Source: Draconibacterium orientale (GTDB taxonomy: Bacteria; Bacteroidota; Bacteroidia; Bacteroidales; Prolixibacteraceae). Taken from it: 64,000 bases of DNA. This document shows positions 36,001-45,060 of the stretch, piece after piece (position 1 is the first letter of the stretch; each line of letters begins with the position of its first letter). The position numbers were made by a program, and so were the translations under genes. The stretch lies in assembly GCF_000626635.1 (NCBI RefSeq), contig NZ_CP007451.1, positions 806,001 to 870,000 of the forward strand, in the 5' to 3' direction. The notes beneath the pieces were generated by a model. It searched no databases. It was not told where the DNA came from and saw nothing but the letters and a program-made list of their open reading frames with translations.

Positions 36001-37641
36001 CATCCTATTAGTCACATCATTTGCCAGTACCAATCTGGCCGGGATATTTTCAAAATCAATCAGGTGAGAGACTATTTCGACAGAAATTATTTCACCATTC
36101 TTTTTCCGATGTTGCCAAATACCTGCCTTATTATAACTTTTATAAGTATCAGCTACATCTTCCAACAACAAGCCAACCTCTTCTTCCGGTCTTATATCCC
36201 TAATTGTCATTGATTTAAACTCAGCTTCAGAATAACCATAATGAAGAATAGCAGCTTCATTTACTTCCATAAAGGCAAGAGTTTCTAAATTATATATCCA
36301 CATGGGTAATGGGTTGTTATTGAAAAGATAGCGGTATTTCTTTTCACTTAACTTCAATTCTTCTTCTGCCTGCTTTTGTTCTGAAATATCCTCTACACTG
36401 GACCAAATGTATTTCTCTCCTGCTCTTTCAATAATCTGTCCCTTTAAACGTACGGGCACCAGGTTCCCGTTTTTGTGAATGTATTCCTTTTCATATGGTC
36501 CGTACCGTCCGGTTTTTTCCAAAAGTTTAAGTTGTTCCTGTTCCTTGAGATTGTATTTTTCAGGTGTAATATCCCAATAAGTTAATTGTTTTGTTTCTTC
36601 CACAGTACGCCCTATTATTATCGCATAAGCCGGATTGATATCTACCAATTTGCCATCCATTCCGGTTAAAGCCAAACCAATTACCGATTGTTCAAACAAA
36701 GTCCGGTTATATGCCTGACTATCTATTAACGCTTGTTCTGATTTTTTATATTCAGTAATAACTTCTGAAAAAAGAATAATTCCTCCAATTTCCATATCGT
36801 TCCTGAACCAGGGGCGTATTTCCCATCGTATCCAGTCCATTTCTCCATTAGTCCTTGGAAAAGGGTCATTATCAGCCGATATAATTTCTCCCTTTAAAGC
36901 ACGTTTATGAATTTCCTTCCAACGTTCTGGTATTTCAGGAAAAACTTCGTAATGCGACAGACCAACTATGTTCCGATCTCCTAAATTATAGTCTGTGAGA
37001 AAACGACGGCTGGCTATCAGGTAACACATATTGTTATCAAACATAGCAATGGATGCAGGTGAGTACTCAACAAAAAGTCTCAAAGTACGTTCGCTTGTTT
37101 TAACAGCCTCGTTTAGTTGCATTTGTTCCAGCTTCTGAAAGGATATTTCGCTGATCATCTGAGTCATATTCAGTAAAAAATCCATTGCTGCGATTACCTT
37201 ATCTTTGGATAGAACAGGTACTTCACTGATGGATTTGAGGTAATTTTCTTCATCGAATCCATACTTTTGGGCTTGTTTCTTAAAATATTCCTTATCCGGC
37301 TCCTCAAAAAAGAATTGACCTGAAAACAAATTTGCAATATGCTCATTACCAATCACGATGGGCACAGATACATCAACCAAGCCATTTAAACATTGGTAGA
37401 AATGATAACTTTCGTTCTTGCCCATTTTACTGGCTAAGGTGGTATCACTTATTGTGCACTTTTTCGAGGTTTCGGGATTCACCCGGTGAAACGCTGTACA
37501 AGCTTGTCTCCAACCAGATTTCGATAAAATATTTCCATCAAGGTCTAAAATGGCAGTCACAAATCCGGTTGATTTATTAAAGCCTTCAAGCAGTATATCC
37601 ACTTTTTCGAAGTCGATTAGATCTAAAATTTTAGTTTTCAT
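33079..37641 (-). CDS. PocR-domain multi-PAS/GAF sensor histidine kinase
   Basis: A 1520-residue soluble kinase. Residues about 10-170 form a PocR sensory domain (ILLEGFNKSTGFVTAILDLD, ACTAFHRVNPETSKKC, GLVDVSVPIVIGNEHIANLF), with several cysteines that may bind a ligand or metal. Six PAS domains follow; four (about 185-690) precede a first GAF domain (about 695-860), then two more PAS domains (about 870-1120) and a second GAF (about 1125-1280). The kinase core has His1310 (YSVSHDLKAPLRGIDGYSKL), LLENAIKFTRD, VKDNGVGFD and GTGIGLAMV. PocR domains are thought to bind small hydrocarbons, best known from propanediol regulation; the ligand here is unknown. It is first in the three-gene signalling operon. 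Confidence 0.9.
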   Translation of the reverse strand: MKTKILDLIDFEKVDILLEGFNKSTGFVTAILDLDGNILSKSGWRQACTAFHRVNPETSKKCTISDTTLASKMGKNESYHFYQCLNGLVDVSVPIVIGNEHIANLFSGQFFFEEPDKEYFKKQAQKYGFDEENYLKSISEVPVLSKDKVIAAMDFLLNMTQMISEISFQKLEQMQLNEAVKTSERTLRLFVEYSPASIAMFDNNMCYLIASRRFLTDYNLGDRNIVGLSHYEVFPEIPERWKEIHKRALKGEIISADNDPFPRTNGEMDWIRWEIRPWFRNDMEIGGIILFSEVITEYKKSEQALIDSQAYNRTLFEQSVIGLALTGMDGKLVDINPAYAIIIGRTVEETKQLTYWDITPEKYNLKEQEQLKLLEKTGRYGPYEKEYIHKNGNLVPVRLKGQIIERAGEKYIWSSVEDISEQKQAEEELKLSEKKYRYLFNNNPLPMWIYNLETLAFMEVNEAAILHYGYSEAEFKSMTIRDIRPEEEVGLLLEDVADTYKSYNKAGIWQHRKKNGEIISVEIVSHLIDFENIPARLVLANDVTNRMEAEEALKESEKRYRSLFENMNAGFVLFEVCQNKQGIPIDLIVAAANEGFEETTGLKLRNAIGSKLTEVLPGIEKDDADWIGTYSKVAITGEAIQFEQGSELLGYYYSVSAFKAGPKQCAVTFVDITERKLAEELNRKSAERAKMQRNLIARLTFEESVFNRDVDDALKIITSKLAQIMQVDRVSVWLLSDDNTKLQRRMLYDAAFGSDSQIEVLETADISSYFEALRNDSQIDAEDAQNDSRTRGLNKNYFIPLQITSLLDSAIQQDGQLIGVLSVEHRGPIRKWETDEKSFLSAATNLISQLFTDAKRKKTEEKLKESEARFRKLYEDGASGMVMADKGFKFLMANRTFCEMIGYPEEKLQQLTFADITHPDDKARDFSQAKKMMTGEIGVYRTEKRYIKKDGQTIWAQLTVSPIHDSINRFQYFVGIIVDITERKIAEMELAESEERLRLATDRANIAVWEYDFITNTMSRSQNHDKLYGLHWQDKWDITTFLNATHHDDREYSNDFIMNAVASGGSDDYSFDFRVVFPDNSIRWLLVHGRVIERSENGQGLKVRGTLIDITEQKNKEEEIKKLNQRLEILVDSIQLLSSAQLLDDVEDIVAKSARKLIGADGATLVFREGDQCFYVNEDAIQPLWKGKKFPINTCISGWVIENKKPVVINDIFTDDRIPKDLYSPTFVKSLAMVPVNISEPIGAIGNYWKERYIPTETELQLLQTLADAAARTIENIKLYTELEDRVKRRTEQLQIANKELETFTYSVSHDLKAPLRGIDGYSKLLLNEYGNSLNEEASHFIKTIRSSTLHMNQLIEDLLAYSRLERSNLKSERIELRSLLKTLVSDLSDEIKNGGITVELNIHQVHIVTDSRGLSIVLRNLLENAIKFTRDKPKPRIEINWEKKNAFGIISVKDNGVGFDMKYHNRIFEIFQRLHRSEDFPGTGIGLAMVAKAVQRMNGKVWAESSLGEGATFFVELPN

Positions 37642-38153
37642 TATTAGCTATCTCCCTTTGTTCGTTGAATATGATTAAGAACAACCATCCAGTTTTTTCA
37701 TGAACGTTTATACTACGATACCAATCTATTGAATGGGTCAACTTAATTTCTGCAATAAAGGTATTGCCCCATGTTTATTTCTTTAAAACATAAACGGCTC
37801 TTGACCATACCGTTATGTTATGTTCCTTTCCACCAAAATCTTGTTGCATAATCAACAAGGTCCTAACACCAACAGATTATTGACTTTGCAATTATGAGCA
37901 ACATTCTATATCCAATGGTCTACGTTTGTAATTTCTTTGATTCCACAATTGTAATGATCAAGTTGTTCCCGAATCGAAAAATTTACCCAATAATTTACTA
38001 AGTAAACTATCAGTTATTAAAAGTAATAAAAGAATAAAAAAAACTGATATTGAATTGAAACTAACGTTTCTGTCAGATTGGCATTCCAATCAATAGTTGT
38101 TCGTAAAAAGTATAGTACCAGCCAATAGTTACAGAAAAATTTCCTTCTAATAT
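37642..38153. other. Intergenic region upstream of the PocR kinase
   Basis: 512 bp, AT-rich, lying between the stop of the minus-strand antiporter gene and the start of the minus-strand kinase gene. It should contain the kinase promoter and the end of the antiporter transcript. I found no exact TAnnTTTG box, no TAGGGT-N17-GTCA motif, no strong terminator hairpin and no credible small ORF. Confidence 0.4.
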
Positions 38154-39107
38154 TTACAATTCTTTAGTTATCAAAAATATTGTATATGACAAGTAAAATA
38201 TGAATAGAATTGCAGCCTCCCAACGGTCGAGTTTTTTTCTTTTCCCGGTTAACATTGAGATAAAAAGAAATGCTGTTCCTCCCAGTAAAATAAACAGGTC
38301 TGTATTAAATTTTGTGTTGTATGCAATTGGATTTATAACACCACTAATTGCAAGAATTAGCAGAATATTAAAAATATTTGAACCAATAACATTTCCAATT
38401 GCAATATCAGAATTCTTTTTAACTGCAGCAATAACTGATGTTACCAACTCTGGCAGCGAAGTGCCTGCTGCAACAATGGTAAGTCCAATTATTTTTTCAC
38501 TAACCCCCAAGTGATTGGCAATTTGAACACTGTTAATCACAACTAACTGTCCTCCTATAATTAAACCGGACAATCCTGCAACAACCAATATCAATATTTT
38601 AATTATCGACTTATTGTTTAATGTTGCTTGGCCAACAGTATCACGTTTCATTTGTTTAAAAACATAAAGCAGAAACAACAAAAACAAAAGCAGTAACACT
38701 GCCCCCTCGAACCTTACAAGACTGCCTTGCCCTATGAAAAAAAAATCATTTACAAACAACAATATCAATCCTGTTACAAAAAATGAGATAGGTATTTCTT
38801 TCCATGCCGTGGATGATTGAACAGTAATAGGCAGAATTATTCCCGAAATGCCAAGAATTATGAATAAATTAAAATTATTGCTACCTATAACGTTGCCAAA
38901 AACAATGTCAGAATACCCATTAAGTGAACCTATAATATTCACAACCAACTCTGGTGCAGAAGTACCAAAAGCAACAATTGTTAAACCGATGGCCAAATCC
39001 GAAACCTTATATTTTTTAGCCAAAGCCGATGCTCCGTCAACAAGCCAGTTTGCGCCAAAAATGAGACATACAAAGCCTAATACAACAAGAAGAATAGTTA
39101 ACAGCAT
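38154..39107 (-). CDS. Calcium/sodium antiporter (CaCA family, YrbG-like)
   Basis: A 317-residue inner-membrane cation exchanger with about ten hydrophobic segments. The two inverted alpha-repeats are FGTSAPELVVNIIGSLNG with IVFGNVIGSNNFN, and AGTSLPELVTSVIAAVKKN with IAIGNVIGSNIFN. These carry the acidic residues that bind the ion. It probably exchanges Ca2+ for Na+ or H+. It begins 29 bp after the glycogen phosphorylase stop codon, so the two may share a transcript with the DUF502 and MscS genes further upstream, an ion- and osmotic-balance grouping. Confidence 0.92.
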   Translation of the reverse strand: MLLTILLVVLGFVCLIFGANWLVDGASALAKKYKVSDLAIGLTIVAFGTSAPELVVNIIGSLNGYSDIVFGNVIGSNNFNLFIILGISGIILPITVQSSTAWKEIPISFFVTGLILLFVNDFFFIGQGSLVRFEGAVLLLLFLLFLLYVFKQMKRDTVGQATLNNKSIIKILILVVAGLSGLIIGGQLVVINSVQIANHLGVSEKIIGLTIVAAGTSLPELVTSVIAAVKKNSDIAIGNVIGSNIFNILLILAISGVINPIAYNTKFNTDLFILLGGTAFLFISMLTGKRKKLDRWEAAILFIFYLSYTIFLITKEL

Positions 39108-39136
39108 GTGAAATTATTTTTTGTTTATTCTAGCGT

Positions 39137-41641
39137 TTATATCGTATTGGGTTTTACTCTCCAAATCTTGTCACAATAGTCTTTAATAGACCGGTCTGAT
39201 GAAAATTTCCCCATTCTTGCAACGTTTAGAATAGCCATTTTATCCCATATATCCTGCTTTTTCCAGGTTTCTGAAACCAACTCCTGACAAGAAATGTACA
39301 AAGGGTAATCAGCCATGAGCATATAAGGATCGTGATTTAGTAAATTCTCAATAACAGGTTCAAATAGGTTTTTATCGCCATTCGACAAGAGCCCGGATTT
39401 AATAAGGTTAATGACCTCCCTCAATTCATCATTCCTTTCATAAATAAACCTTGGATTATAATTATGCTGCCTGGTTTGTTCAACCTGTGCCGCAGTAAGT
39501 CCAAATAAAAAGAAATTTTCTGCCCCCACTTCTTCTCTGATTTCAATGTTAGCTCCATCCAATGTACCAATGGTTAGTGCACCATTCATAGAAAATTTCA
39601 TGTTTCCTGTGCCGCTAGCCTCTTTGCCTGCCATTGAAATTTGTTCGGATAAATCAGCTGCGGGATAAATTAATTGCGCATTTTTCACGTTGAAATCCGG
39701 GAAAAACACCACTTTCAAATACTTGTTAACAGCACTATCATTATTAACCAAATCACCAACTGCATTAATCAGTTTGATTAATAGCTTTGCCATAAAATAA
39801 CCTGGCGCAGCTTTCCCTCCAAAAATAAACGTACGAGGTGCAGTAGCTGTTGAAGATTCGTTTTTAATACGCAAATACAACGTTAAAATATGCAAAATGT
39901 TAAGATGTTGTCTTTTATATTCGTGTATACGTTTTGCCTGAACATCAAACATCGATTCAGGATTAACGATTATACCTGTTCTTTCTTTTATGATAGAAGT
40001 TAGTTGCTGCTTATTGTTAAGTTTTACTTGTCGAAACTGTTCTCTAAAAGCGGGATCATCCGCGAATGGTTCAAGTTGCCTTAATTCATTTAGCTTTTGA
40101 GGCCAGGAATTGCCAATTTTAGTCGATATCAACCTTGTTAATCCCGGATTTGACAATACGACAAATCGGCGAGGAGTAACACCATTGGTGACATTATAAA
40201 AACGTTCAGGATACATGGCTACCCAATCATTCAAAACATTCTTTTTGAGTAATTCAGTATGTAAAGATGCTACTCCATTAACTGCGTAACTACCAGCACA
40301 GGCCAGATTAGCCATCCTAATATAGGAACTTCCCGTTTCATCGATTATTGATAAGCGTGATAACAAGTTATTATCTCCGGGGTATTGGGCTTTTACTTCT
40401 TCCAATAATCTAAAATTTATCTCATATATAATTTCCAATAATCGCGGGAGAAGTGTTTTAAACATTTCCAGCGGCCATTTCTCTAAGGCTTCGGGCAATA
40501 AAGTATGGTTAGTGTAACTAAATGTTTTTCGGGTTGTCTCCCATGCAGTTTCCCAACCTATTTTATGCTCATCTAAAAGTATCCTCATTAATTCGGCAAC
40601 AGATACGGCCGGGTGGGTGTCGTTTAATTGTATGGCCCACCTTTTATAGAATTCGGTAGGCTCACCATTGTATTTAAGGTGCATTCGCATCATATCCTGC
40701 AATGAACAGGAAACAAAAAAATATTGTTGTTTTAAGCGCAATTCTTTTCCCTGTGGCATCTCATCATTTGGGTAAAGAACTTTACTAATGTTTTCTGACT
40801 CTACCTTTGATAACACTGCCTTATAATAATCGCCATGATTAAACGATGAAAAATCAAAAGATTCCACTGCTTCCGATTTCCACAAACGAAGAAAGTTACA
40901 CGAAGTTACTTTGTATCCCATTTCAGGAGTGTCGTAGGGTACACCTTTAACCATATACGCAGGTATCCAACGACAGTAGTTGTTCCCATCCTTTTCTGTG
41001 TACCATTCGGTAGTCCCGCCAAAGTTTACGTTTATTGATGATTCAGGTCGTGCAATTTCCCACGGATTGCCATAACGCAGCCACTTGTCTGTTATTTCAA
41101 CCTGCCAACCGTTTACTATTTCCTGGTCGAAAATGCCAAATTCATACCGAATTCCATAGCCAACTGCCGGAATTTCAAGCGAGGCAAGTGAATCCATATA
41201 GCAAGCAGCCAACCTGCCCAAACCTCCGTTTCCCAATCCCGGTTCTTCTTCATGTGCCAATACAGCATTAAAATCAAAACCAAGCTCGGTTACTGCCTGC
41301 TTCATTTCCTCATATATGTTTAAGTCGATCAAATTGGCTCCCAATTGTGGTCCCATTAAAAACTCTGCTGAAAGGTAACCGATCAAACGAATATTTTCCG
41401 TTTCCAATACGGTGTCAAATGTTTTTAATCCATGCCGCAGAAGCCTGTCGCGAAGAGCACAAGAAGCAGCCAGATAAACATCATTTATTGTTGCTTCACC
41501 CGGATTTCGTCCCTGTCGGTAAAATAATTGGTCCAGAATTGCGTCTTTCAGACAATCTTTATCCATACCGGTGCGAATATTACACATGATCATTTTGTCA
41601 TTCTCTGCATTCTTTTTGAGGATATCGTTAGTTTTTTTCAT
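39137..41641 (-). CDS. glgP: Glycogen/starch/alpha-glucan phosphorylase
   Basis: An 834-residue GT35 phosphorylase that releases glucose-1-phosphate from alpha-1,4-glucans in the cytoplasm. The PLP lysine is Lys682 in EASGTGNMKFSMNGALTIGT. Other hallmarks are YLSAEFLMGPQLGANLIDLN, GLGNGGLGRLAACYMDSLAS, QLNDTHPAVSVAELMR and IHEYKRQHLNILHI. The length is that of the plant/bacterial GlgP type, without the animal phosphorylation site. The first 25 residues are variable, and internal ATGs at codons 17, 19 and 26 are possible starts. It lies between the DUF502 gene (58 bp upstream) and the CaCA antiporter (29 bp downstream). Confidence 0.96.
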   Translation of the reverse strand: MKKTNDILKKNAENDKMIMCNIRTGMDKDCLKDAILDQLFYRQGRNPGEATINDVYLAASCALRDRLLRHGLKTFDTVLETENIRLIGYLSAEFLMGPQLGANLIDLNIYEEMKQAVTELGFDFNAVLAHEEEPGLGNGGLGRLAACYMDSLASLEIPAVGYGIRYEFGIFDQEIVNGWQVEITDKWLRYGNPWEIARPESSINVNFGGTTEWYTEKDGNNYCRWIPAYMVKGVPYDTPEMGYKVTSCNFLRLWKSEAVESFDFSSFNHGDYYKAVLSKVESENISKVLYPNDEMPQGKELRLKQQYFFVSCSLQDMMRMHLKYNGEPTEFYKRWAIQLNDTHPAVSVAELMRILLDEHKIGWETAWETTRKTFSYTNHTLLPEALEKWPLEMFKTLLPRLLEIIYEINFRLLEEVKAQYPGDNNLLSRLSIIDETGSSYIRMANLACAGSYAVNGVASLHTELLKKNVLNDWVAMYPERFYNVTNGVTPRRFVVLSNPGLTRLISTKIGNSWPQKLNELRQLEPFADDPAFREQFRQVKLNNKQQLTSIIKERTGIIVNPESMFDVQAKRIHEYKRQHLNILHILTLYLRIKNESSTATAPRTFIFGGKAAPGYFMAKLLIKLINAVGDLVNNDSAVNKYLKVVFFPDFNVKNAQLIYPAADLSEQISMAGKEASGTGNMKFSMNGALTIGTLDGANIEIREEVGAENFFLFGLTAAQVEQTRQHNYNPRFIYERNDELREVINLIKSGLLSNGDKNLFEPVIENLLNHDPYMLMADYPLYISCQELVSETWKKQDIWDKMAILNVARMGKFSSDRSIKDYCDKIWRVKPNTI

Positions 41642-41699
41642 CGTGGTAATGATTCAATATGTTGATAAAAAATACGTTTCAAATAAGAATCAAAAAAAG

Positions 41700-42323
41700 C
41701 TACTTCTCCTGCTTCTGGATTTCATCGTAATTCCCCTGATCATCATTTGGGTCATCATACATTTTTGAAACTCCTCCTGAAACAATAAACTTCATAACTA
41801 CTGCTGGATTAATATCTATTGGTTTTACCTGTTCTTTTGGAACTATAAACATTTCGCCAGAAAAATTATAAGAATGCGGAAAATACACTGCTACTTTTTC
41901 TGTTTCACCTATATTTCCGAGATCTTCTTCGGTAAGGAATCCAAGTTTTTCCAGATTAGAGATAGGATTAACAAGCACAATTACAGGTTTATTAAACTTC
42001 TTTTCTTTCCCGACAAATGCGGAAAATAAATCGTTCATGGCAGAAAAAACAAATCGTAACAATGGCACTTTCTCCAATAACTTTTTAAATAGTTTCTGAA
42101 ACGGACGTGCAATTATACTTTGCCCAATAATACCTACTATTATGAGAAAGCCAACAATAACAAGAATACCAAGACCCGGTATATCAATACCTAATGACTT
42201 TTCAAGATAATCATCCAATAAATTATCAATGAAATTAAATATCAGATAAATTACATAAATTGTTATACCCAGTGGAGCAATATAAAGCAACCCTTGTAAT
42301 AAATAATTAAACAGTTTTTTCAT
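41700..42323 (-). CDS. DUF502 family membrane protein
   Basis: A 207-residue protein with two N-terminal membrane segments (GLLYIAPLGITIYVIYLIFN and GILVIVGFLIIVGIIGQSII) and a conserved cytoplasmic C-terminal half with PLLRFVFSAMNDLFSAF, VYFPHSYNFSGEMFIVPKEQ and FIVSGGVSKM, all typical of DUF502. The function of this family is not established in bacteria. The tail (YDDPNDDQGNYDEIQKQEK) is acidic. It is preceded by an MscS-type channel gene and followed by glycogen phosphorylase on the same strand, which hints at an osmotic or envelope role but does not prove one. Confidence 0.85.
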   Translation of the reverse strand: MKKLFNYLLQGLLYIAPLGITIYVIYLIFNFIDNLLDDYLEKSLGIDIPGLGILVIVGFLIIVGIIGQSIIARPFQKLFKKLLEKVPLLRFVFSAMNDLFSAFVGKEKKFNKPVIVLVNPISNLEKLGFLTEEDLGNIGETEKVAVYFPHSYNFSGEMFIVPKEQVKPIDINPAVVMKFIVSGGVSKMYDDPNDDQGNYDEIQKQEK

Positions 42324-42441
42324 GTGTCTATAATTGGTTTTTACAATTCCTCTTGGCTATCGGCCTAAAATATCGGCCCGTTATTTTTTCCATTTTTGCT
42401 CAACTGTTTAAGTTAGCCATTTTAAAATAAGACAGCTTTGT

Positions 42442-43512
42442 TTATTTTGCAGAATCCTTATCCCTTTCAATTTGTTCGATAATACTTTTCTCAATATGCT
42501 CTTTCATTTCGTCATATCTCTTAATTGTAGATTTTATCCTTTCAATCTCCTTATCATCTTTCAAATTCTTTAGTTTTTCTTTTAGAACTACTTGTTTTTT
42601 ATCAATGTCTTTAAGGTAATCCTTTTTTGTTACAAGTTTTTCTGATTTGATTGCTTCATCAAATATTAAATCCTCTGGAGACTTTTCAGCAACGGGTTCA
42701 GTTAATTCCTCAACCTGTTTTGGGATAAATTCCTTTTCATCGACACGTCGTTGGTTCATGAAAGTTGGTGATACAATTTCTATTTTCTCAGCATGAAGTT
42801 TATCCATAACTTTAGCATTAAGCAATGAACTCGTACTGAAATATGTACTACTATCTTCTAAAAATCCATGAATTTTGTAAACAACAGAGAAATCACCCAA
42901 GCTTGTTATATACACGTAAGGGTCAGATAACCCAGTTTCTTTGGCTGCATCTCTTAAAGCTCCCTCAATTTTTTCACGGGATATGTCATATCCTAGCGAA
43001 ACTGAGGCAGAAATGACGGTATTTGTCTTGCGTGTTAATTTAACAGGGTTGTTTGCGATGTAGAGATTGGGAATTGTAATAAAATTGCTGTCTTCCAGTT
43101 GAATTTCTGTGTGAAATATACTTTTTCTAATTACTCTACCATGCAAGTTCCCAATTTTTATCAGGTCTCCATTCCTAAAACGGTTCATGGAATTATTCAT
43201 AATACCTGCTATCATGTTACCTAGAACTGTGGTTGAACTTAAAGCAATTCCCGCACTAATTATAATTCCGAGGAAGGCTAATATTTGTCCTTGTAGAGCT
43301 TTATCAATTGGCAAGACTAAAATAAATGACAATACACCAATAAGAACTAAGAAAAAAGCAATAGCTCCTTTTGTAATATTTCCATCAGATGTTGTTGATT
43401 TAATTCTTTTAAAAATCCACGAATTTAAAATCAGAAGGATTATTAAAACTAGTAATACAACTGTAGGTTCAATTAATGTTCCGAATATTTTTTGTATATG
43501 TTCCATCTTCAA
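42442..43512 (-). CDS. MscS-family mechanosensitive ion channel
   Basis: A 356-residue channel with three N-terminal membrane segments (VVLLVLIILLILNSWIF, GAIAFFLVLIGVLSFILVLP, AFLGIIISAGIALSST). The pore/beta-domain signature is TTVLGNMIAGIMNNSMNRFR, NGDLIKIGNLHGRVIRKSIF and ITIPNLYIANNPV. The C-terminal 100 residues are a long charged coiled-coil (LKDIDKKQVVLKEKLKNLKD), longer than in minimal MscS. It would open on membrane tension and release solutes. It is one of two MscS-family genes in this segment, with corA between them. Confidence 0.9.
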   Translation of the reverse strand: MKMEHIQKIFGTLIEPTVVLLVLIILLILNSWIFKRIKSTTSDGNITKGAIAFFLVLIGVLSFILVLPIDKALQGQILAFLGIIISAGIALSSTTVLGNMIAGIMNNSMNRFRNGDLIKIGNLHGRVIRKSIFHTEIQLEDSNFITIPNLYIANNPVKLTRKTNTVISASVSLGYDISREKIEGALRDAAKETGLSDPYVYITSLGDFSVVYKIHGFLEDSSTYFSTSSLLNAKVMDKLHAEKIEIVSPTFMNQRRVDEKEFIPKQVEELTEPVAEKSPEDLIFDEAIKSEKLVTKKDYLKDIDKKQVVLKEKLKNLKDDKEIERIKSTIKRYDEMKEHIEKSIIEQIERDKDSAK

Positions 43513-43779
43513 TTATATACTAAGTTTTTGCTTATAGGTGCTAACTTTCCTTTTTTAGGAGTTCGTATTTCTTCTGTTTTTCATGCCGTAGCTTAATAGT
43601 GAATTACTTCATATCGAAGTAAAAGTCAAACTTTCATGTTAACTCTTTTTTCCTTGTTTCGTGTCACTTGATTTTAATCAAAGAACTAAAATTAAACAAT
43701 TTATGTTAGCACTAATCATTAACATTGTCAATTGTGTAATACAAAATAAAATTCTTGCCAGGTAAATTTTCATTCATAT

Positions 43780-44848
43780 TTAAAACCATTTATGTTTTTT
43801 GAAATAATACAACATCGTGCCTGCTACAACCACCATTACACCCCACATAACAAAGTAGGCATTTTTAAAATGCAGTTCAGGTACATATTCAAAGTTGGTA
43901 CCATAAATACCAGCAATAAAGGTTAATGGAATAAAAATGGAGGCAAAAATGGTTAACACTTTCATTACTTCATTTACCTTATTACTTAAGTTGGTATTGT
44001 ATAGATTAATCAAGTCATTGGTCATTCCAAAATAGCTATCGGCTGCTTCAATCGCTTGTTCTTCGATATCATATAATTCCTGATAAAATACTAAATGTTC
44101 TTCGCTAATTATTTCAGATTTAGCTCTTAATATTCGAGTAAGAACTTCTTTAAGTGGTTTTATTGATTTTCTTAAATAGGAGATTTCAGTTTTGTATCTA
44201 AACAAGGTCTTGCTAATCTCTTTTGTAGGATTATCCAGTTTCTCTTCTAAAGCTTCAATATTTAAACCGATTTGTTCAAGATTTATAAGGTAATTATCTA
44301 CTAAACTATCGGTTAAGGCATAAAGCAGATAATCTGTTTTCCTTTGTCGAATTTTACCAAAACTACTTCGAATACGATTACGAACAGGCTCAAAATGGTC
44401 ACCGATTTGTTCCTGAAAACTAATCAAAACATTTTCAAGTAGTATAAATGAAATTTGCTCTACGGATACTTTGTTATCTTCCTGATTATAATAAACAGCT
44501 TTTGTAATAAGGGTAACAGAATTGTTGTCTTCAAAAAAATTTTGCTCTTTGTCCTGTATTTAAAATATTCTCTAATGCCAATGGTGAGATTTTAAAATGT
44601 TCACCAATCTGCTTTATCAATTCAGTATTATGAAGTCCATCAATATTTAACCAATTGTTCTGGGTATTATTTATGTTTTTTAGTGCTTCATCAATGGTTT
44701 CAAATTCTGTTTCAGTAATTGTTTCTTTTGAATACTGAAACAACCTTATTCGGGTATCGTCCATTTTTTGCTTCCCCATAAATATGAGGCTTCCGGGTGC
44801 TGCCCCTTTCGCCTTAACTCTACTTTTTAAAAAACGTGCCATAATCAT
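43780..44848 (-). pseudogene. corA: Frameshifted corA (Mg2+/Co2+ transporter family)
   Basis: Two minus-strand reading frames together give one CorA protein of about 355 residues. The N-terminal frame (44848-44531) ends ALENILNTGQRAKFF then stop. The next frame continues EDNNSVTLITKAVYYNQEDN through to the C-terminal membrane pair (VMKVLTIFASIFIPLTFIAG, AYFVMWGVMVVVAGTMLYYF). The join lies in a run of seven T (plus-strand A at 44533-44539); six would keep the frame. The signature after TM1 reads YGTNFEYVPEL, so the near-universal GMN of CorA is GTN (codon ACC). Both features suggest decay or altered function. A sequencing error in the homopolymer or slippage-based switching cannot be excluded. 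Confidence 0.85.
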
Positions 44849-45060
44849 TTAGTTCTATATGGTTTAAAATTCATTGCCGAAGCGATATTCTTAAGAAATA
44901 CGCAGGAAAAGGTTAATTGTTATCGCAAAATTTAGGCATCCAAAGTTTAAAATGAATACTCTATTTGTACACTTTAAAACCAAATTGGAATATACCATCT
45001 CTGTGTTTGGTATTACCAAAAACAAAGACCAATGAAATTACCATTATTAATATAACAATA

